Below are positions 59,870 to 64,000 of a stretch of DNA of 64,000 bases, one piece after another (position 1 is the first letter of the stretch; the number at the start of each line of letters is the position of its first letter). The stretch is from positions 160,171 through 224,170 of the forward strand of contig CAMPET010000073.1 in assembly GCA_946803715.1 (NCBI GenBank). The letters run 5' to 3'. Source of the DNA: Beroe ovata. Lineage: Eukaryota > Ctenophora > Nuda > Beroida > Beroidae. Made by a program: the position numbers and the translations under genes. The notes under the pieces are model-generated. The model was not told the DNA's origin and ran no database searches. It saw nothing but the letters and a program-made list of their open reading frames with translations.

Positions 59870-62590
59870 CCGGGTAGCCTTTACTTTTCAGTCCCTTGCT
59901 TTCGATCATAGGATTACTCGAATATTCGAACCACCAGCAACATTTGAAAATTTTACAAGAATGTTCATCGCTCTGACCTATCCCGACTTTTCATCGCCTT
60001 ACGAAAATCCCAAGTCGAATATATTGTTTTACATCAATCACATCTGTGATCACACACGAAATCTGTTCTCCCTCCAGCTTAGCAATGCCTACTAAACCTA
60101 GAACAACTACTACTCTCCCTACTCTATTAGTAATGCCTACTAAACCTAGAACACCTACTATTCTCCCTACTTTACTACTACACCCATGATATTCATCCCG
60201 AATAGTGATAGGTTAGGAGGCTCCTATGATGCTACAATAGAAGGGTCGTTCGTCGTACACACCAAATTGCCGCATCAGTAACTGCATCAGTCACCACTGC
60301 TCGTGCAGTGTAGCACTTTTGTCAAAGTTGCACAGTATAATAAATCTTAAAATCTAGTCGCACGATAATACTCATGTAAAAGTTTGATCAAACTGTCAGC
60401 ATGCGAATAATATGTGTTTGTTGAAATAATGTCGCATAAAATTTATCCTTTTAATTGTCATTTTGAGTTGCATAATTGTACTCGAACTTTGTTTAAGTAA
60501 TTTTCTTTTCTAGATTACGACTCATGTCAAGTATGAAGTAGACACTCGAATTCGTGACTCACCTCGTGACTAAATCTCACTTTCGTTTAGATTGTTGTGT
60601 GTTGTGTGTAAATTTAGTCAGGGCTGTGCCAATTGAACACGATCTGTCTCAATTATTAACTTGTTACTCGTACAATGAGGCAAGAATGAAGAACAGTTGG
60701 TGCGGTGACGTCACACCTTGGCATATTCACTGATTGTGCTGATCACATATTCACATTCACACACTCTCGCTCACTCTACACGCACACAAACAGCACAGAT
60801 GCGAGTGTAGCAATAAGAATTTAGTGAGACTGACTCTTGCAGTAATTTTCATGGATTTGGAGTCAACTGTCGAGAGAGGCAGAGGTTGCTTGTCACGGAA
60901 TTTTACTTTAGGAAAACTTTTTAAAACAGCAATTTTCACCAGAATTGTTAATTTTCGTTGATTTTATTTACATTATTTCACGCTCCCTTGAATTTCTGCT
61001 AATTCGTTCAATAAAACCAAACGTCTGATATAATAGGATTGAGAGCAGAGAACGGTACTGTTAAAATATGATACAAAGACTTAGTTCCTCAATGAATTAT
61101 CAGCAGTTTTTGTAGGCGGATAATTTGACAATAAGCAGTGTGTCCGGGCATAACAGTTCATGACGTCATTAAGTCGCTCCTAATTTGAGCCGAAATGAGA
61201 CTCGCCAGTGCCCAGTAACTTCAGCAGACAGAGGAAGCGTTGTTTTTGTTATCCTACCATCTTGATCGACGAATATTAGTTAATTTAGTCAGTTAACTAA
61301 TTAAATGTGAACTGTCGTGTGTGCTAACTAAACCAATTTCACGATAAGCACTCCAATGAAGGCAGATTGCTGTAAATCTGATAATAAAAACAAACACACA
61401 CACACACACACACACACACAAATTCACCGATAACTCCTGACATGCATATATCGCATTGTCTATTGAGCATGCATTAGAGGCATTGAATACCTAATGGGTT
61501 AAAAGTCGCCTCCTCATTCGATTACCAGGAGGTAGCTGTGAAACTATTCATCCATGACCTTGTATTCCTTTCGCCCCGGCTTGTTTTGTTTCCGGGTAGA
61601 TCCAGATTTTGTCATGCTTACAATTCAAACATCGGAGTTTTAATCAACTCCAATCGATTCCAAACCTTTGATTTTATTACCCCGAAATTTCTCAGTCTAT
61701 AATTTCAGTATCAGATTTGTGGGAGCAAAGTCTCTATTTCATTTCGAGAAGTGATTTCCCATTCACTATTTCATTTCCTTCCTACACCGCTGTTCCTATC
61801 GGTCATGATAACTGCTGCGCATCATTTCCTCTGATAAATCCCATAAATCTAGAATGTGATTCCAGATCCAACTTTTAATTTCATTCCATGTAGAGGAAAT
61901 TTGCTTCTCACACGCTGCAATACCAAGAGACCGGATTTTCTACTCAGGAATTTAGTTCACAGTAATGCAGTATCACGAGATACTTGGAAGTGTTAGAACA
62001 AGAGCGAAACCCAGTGAAGTATGCTATTTAGTGAAGCTAGTCAGACTGTACACAATAGTTACACAATGTTGACAACAACAGTCACGTGATGTGTTTGGGA
62101 AAGCATTGACGACATATGGTATGAAGTTACTATTAAAGACAATCTAGAGTAGCTAGAGTAGCTAGAGTAACTAGAGTAGCTGGACTAGCAAGAGCTGCCC
62201 ATCGTCTTAAATTCCGAGAATTGGCAGCACAGCTTGTGTCGTGTATTAGACGAATTACCTCATAACTGATTCCAATCTCAAATGTACATTATACCGTATA
62301 GTACGATGCTTATTCGAAACTCACATCGGATCATTGTCCATTGATATGATATTTAGGAATAAAGGGGAAAAGGACACTACTACAGGTCATGCGTCATTTA
62401 GTTCAAACAAATGCTGCTGTTCTACAGCTTACAGCTATCGTATTGTATAATAGTCCTTGATGAGTTGCTAGTTGGGGCATCAGGAATGGCCTTTCCATGT
62501 CGTCCCTTCCGAATATGTCTCATACCCTCGTATTAGATCCCCAGAGAGATTGCTCAGGATATTTGAATTACACATGATACCTACTATCCC
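59870..62590. other. Intergenic, short repeats only
   Basis: A near-duplicate of about 45 bp (GCCTACTAAACCTAGAACA at about 60087 and 60135), a CA run (61394-61422) and 10-bp GTAGCTAGA repeats (62150-62185). No coding sequence that I can support. Confidence 0.45.
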
Positions 62591-62639
62591 TCGACTGTGA
62601 GAAATCTGTCATTGTTCTGTCTTCACTTCACATGTCAAT

Positions 62640-62870
62640 GTCACTTCTCTGTGCTCGATGGCAACTTCACTTGTTGTTGCTATGAGAACTTCATTTGTTG
62701 TTACTATGGCAACTTCACTTGTTGTTGCTATGACAACTTCACTTGTTGTTGCTATGACAACTTCACTTGTTGTTGCGATGACGAGTTCACTTGTTGTTTC
62801 TATGAAAACTTCACTTGTTGTTGCTATGACAACTTCACTTGTTGTTGCTATGGCAACATAAGCTGTTTCT
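62640..62870. repeat. 24-bp minisatellite, nine or ten copies
   Basis: Units contain ACTTCACTTGTTGTTGCTAT. As 24 is a multiple of three, all frames stay open, giving false repetitive ORFs on both strands between 62597 and 63010. Confidence 0.93.
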
Positions 62871-63399
62871 ACCACGAATTCTTCACTTGACAACAATGGT
62901 GTTTGTGCTCTCTTAGACCACAGCACTCTGTGTTGTAGCACACTGTTACGTGATGTGATCAACTGCACTTTTCTGCTCTTGTTGTGGATAGACTTTATCG
63001 CTAAATACACCGTGATTTGTATATTTCTCTATCTAATGACTGATTTTAAGAAGCTCTTGGCTCTTATCTCTACCATTTTGTGTGATTACATACTCCCACC
63101 ATTCGTTTGTTTTTGTTGGATGATTCCTTGTGTAACTGTAAATGTGGTGTTGTGATGTGGTTTTCTGCTTCACTGCTCCGGCCACTGTAGTTTTACCAGT
63201 AGTGGCCGTCTTTTTGTGAATTTCTGATTCATATGTCTAGACTCTAGACTCTAGAAGCGAATCTCTGTAGGTGGTCTGAACTTAAGATTGCATTCATTAC
63301 TAAGTTTGCCATGAGTTGATTTGAATTTCAGCTATCATAATATTTAAGCTTTGAATTTAAGATTTCGGTTCTGATACTGATCACGTAGTAACTTTCTGC

Positions 63400-63402
63400 G
63401 GG

Positions 63403-63438
<36 letters not shown>

Positions 63439-63679
63439 TGTGTGTGTTTGGGGGAGTGTGGGAGTTGGGTGGAGTGTGAGTGAGATGTGTAGANGTAATG
63501 GAATTGCTCGTTTACAATTCCTGTAAAACAAAGAGTTCTAGTGACACATGTCACAAAACGGTTCGACATCAAAACACCCGTGTCTCATGTTGCACAGAAC
63601 AGAGGCAAATTAAATTGGAATGTCCCAAATATATACCTCTCAAAATTGAACATGTGTGAGTGAATGTGTTTGTCGGTGG

Positions 63680-63719
<40 letters not shown>

Positions 63720-63755
63720 GTGTGTGTGCGTGAGTGTGTGTGTGTGATCGCTAGA
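63400..63755. repeat. Two TG microsatellites
   Basis: TG runs at about 63404-63450 and 63680-63748. A single N at 63494 marks an assembly join or ambiguous base. The rest of the window end shows no gene. Confidence 0.9.
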
Positions 63756-64000
63756 TCCTATTACGCTTGTACTTGACACCATTCTGCGATAAATGTGTAC
63801 TTTTAATCACGTTAAATGCATCATACTCAATCATTTAATTAGAAAGTTGATACCTCCACATATATACCAAAGTTGCATGATAAGGTCCGTGTTGCTAAGA
63901 ATAGAAACCTCTACACGTTGCATAGAACATAATATATGCGATTTCTCTAAACGATAATGTGACGTCACACTCATTATGCCATTATGTCATTAGAGTCCAA

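Noticed and set aside
58520-60095. Long frames of up to 504 codons near 59 kb
   Set aside because: They consist mostly of N and a pyrimidine-rich minisatellite.
62597-63010. Repetitive frames on both strands
   Set aside because: A 24-bp tandem unit keeps all frames open; composition is dictated by the repeat.

Overview
The window is animal nuclear DNA. Its genes are split by GT-AG introns, microsatellites (CA/TG) are abundant, there are two large assembly gaps (29071-29826, 58629-59539) and four isolated single-N joins. A Sox gene with SoxB1-type ends, rhodopsin-family receptors and a cAMP-receptor-like receptor place it in Metazoa. The short intergenic distances and nested genes suggest a compact, probably non-bilaterian invertebrate genome. 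A ctenophore is my first guess, but the window does not prove it.

Layout. 1-3.4 kb: upstream DNA of a single-exon SoxB1-like gene (3514-4476, +), with five CACGTG boxes just upstream. 5.9-8.9 kb: GC-rich palindromic repeats, then two near-identical copies of the 3' end of SMPD4. 8.5-15.6 kb (-): SMPD4-like gene in 12 phase-consistent exons, with two intronless ORFs inside its introns on the same strand: an ELP6-like gene (14424-15062) and an unrecognised 365-aa ORF (9343-10440). 17.2-22.9 kb (-): a tight head-to-tail series of a cAMP-receptor-like GPCR, a TDP1 that carries an N-terminal PBZ zinc finger, and a monoglyceride lipase. 23-26.9 kb: repeats, including miniature palindromic elements and a tRNA-like sequence. 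26.9-30.8 kb (+): rhodopsin-class receptor 1 in five exons. 31.8-39.6 kb (-): secreted 574-aa protein with Vps62-like repeats in 13 exons. 41.2-54.1 kb (-): nardilysin in 21 exons. Rhodopsin-class receptor 2 (49.1-50.9 kb, +) sits wholly inside one of its introns. 56.0-56.8 kb (+): small two-transmembrane protein with an RVSF phosphatase-1 docking motif. 57-64 kb: no gene that I can support; microsatellites, a gap and minisatellites.

All exon chains were built by reading both strands, choosing GT/AG junctions, and checking that codon phase carries through each junction. Family names rest on motif and remembered-family similarity, not on a database search. The genes do not form one pathway. 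The themes are DNA repair (TDP1 with a poly-ADP-ribose finger), lipid hydrolysis (SMPD4, MGLL), signalling (three receptors, PP1 docking) and nested gene architecture.
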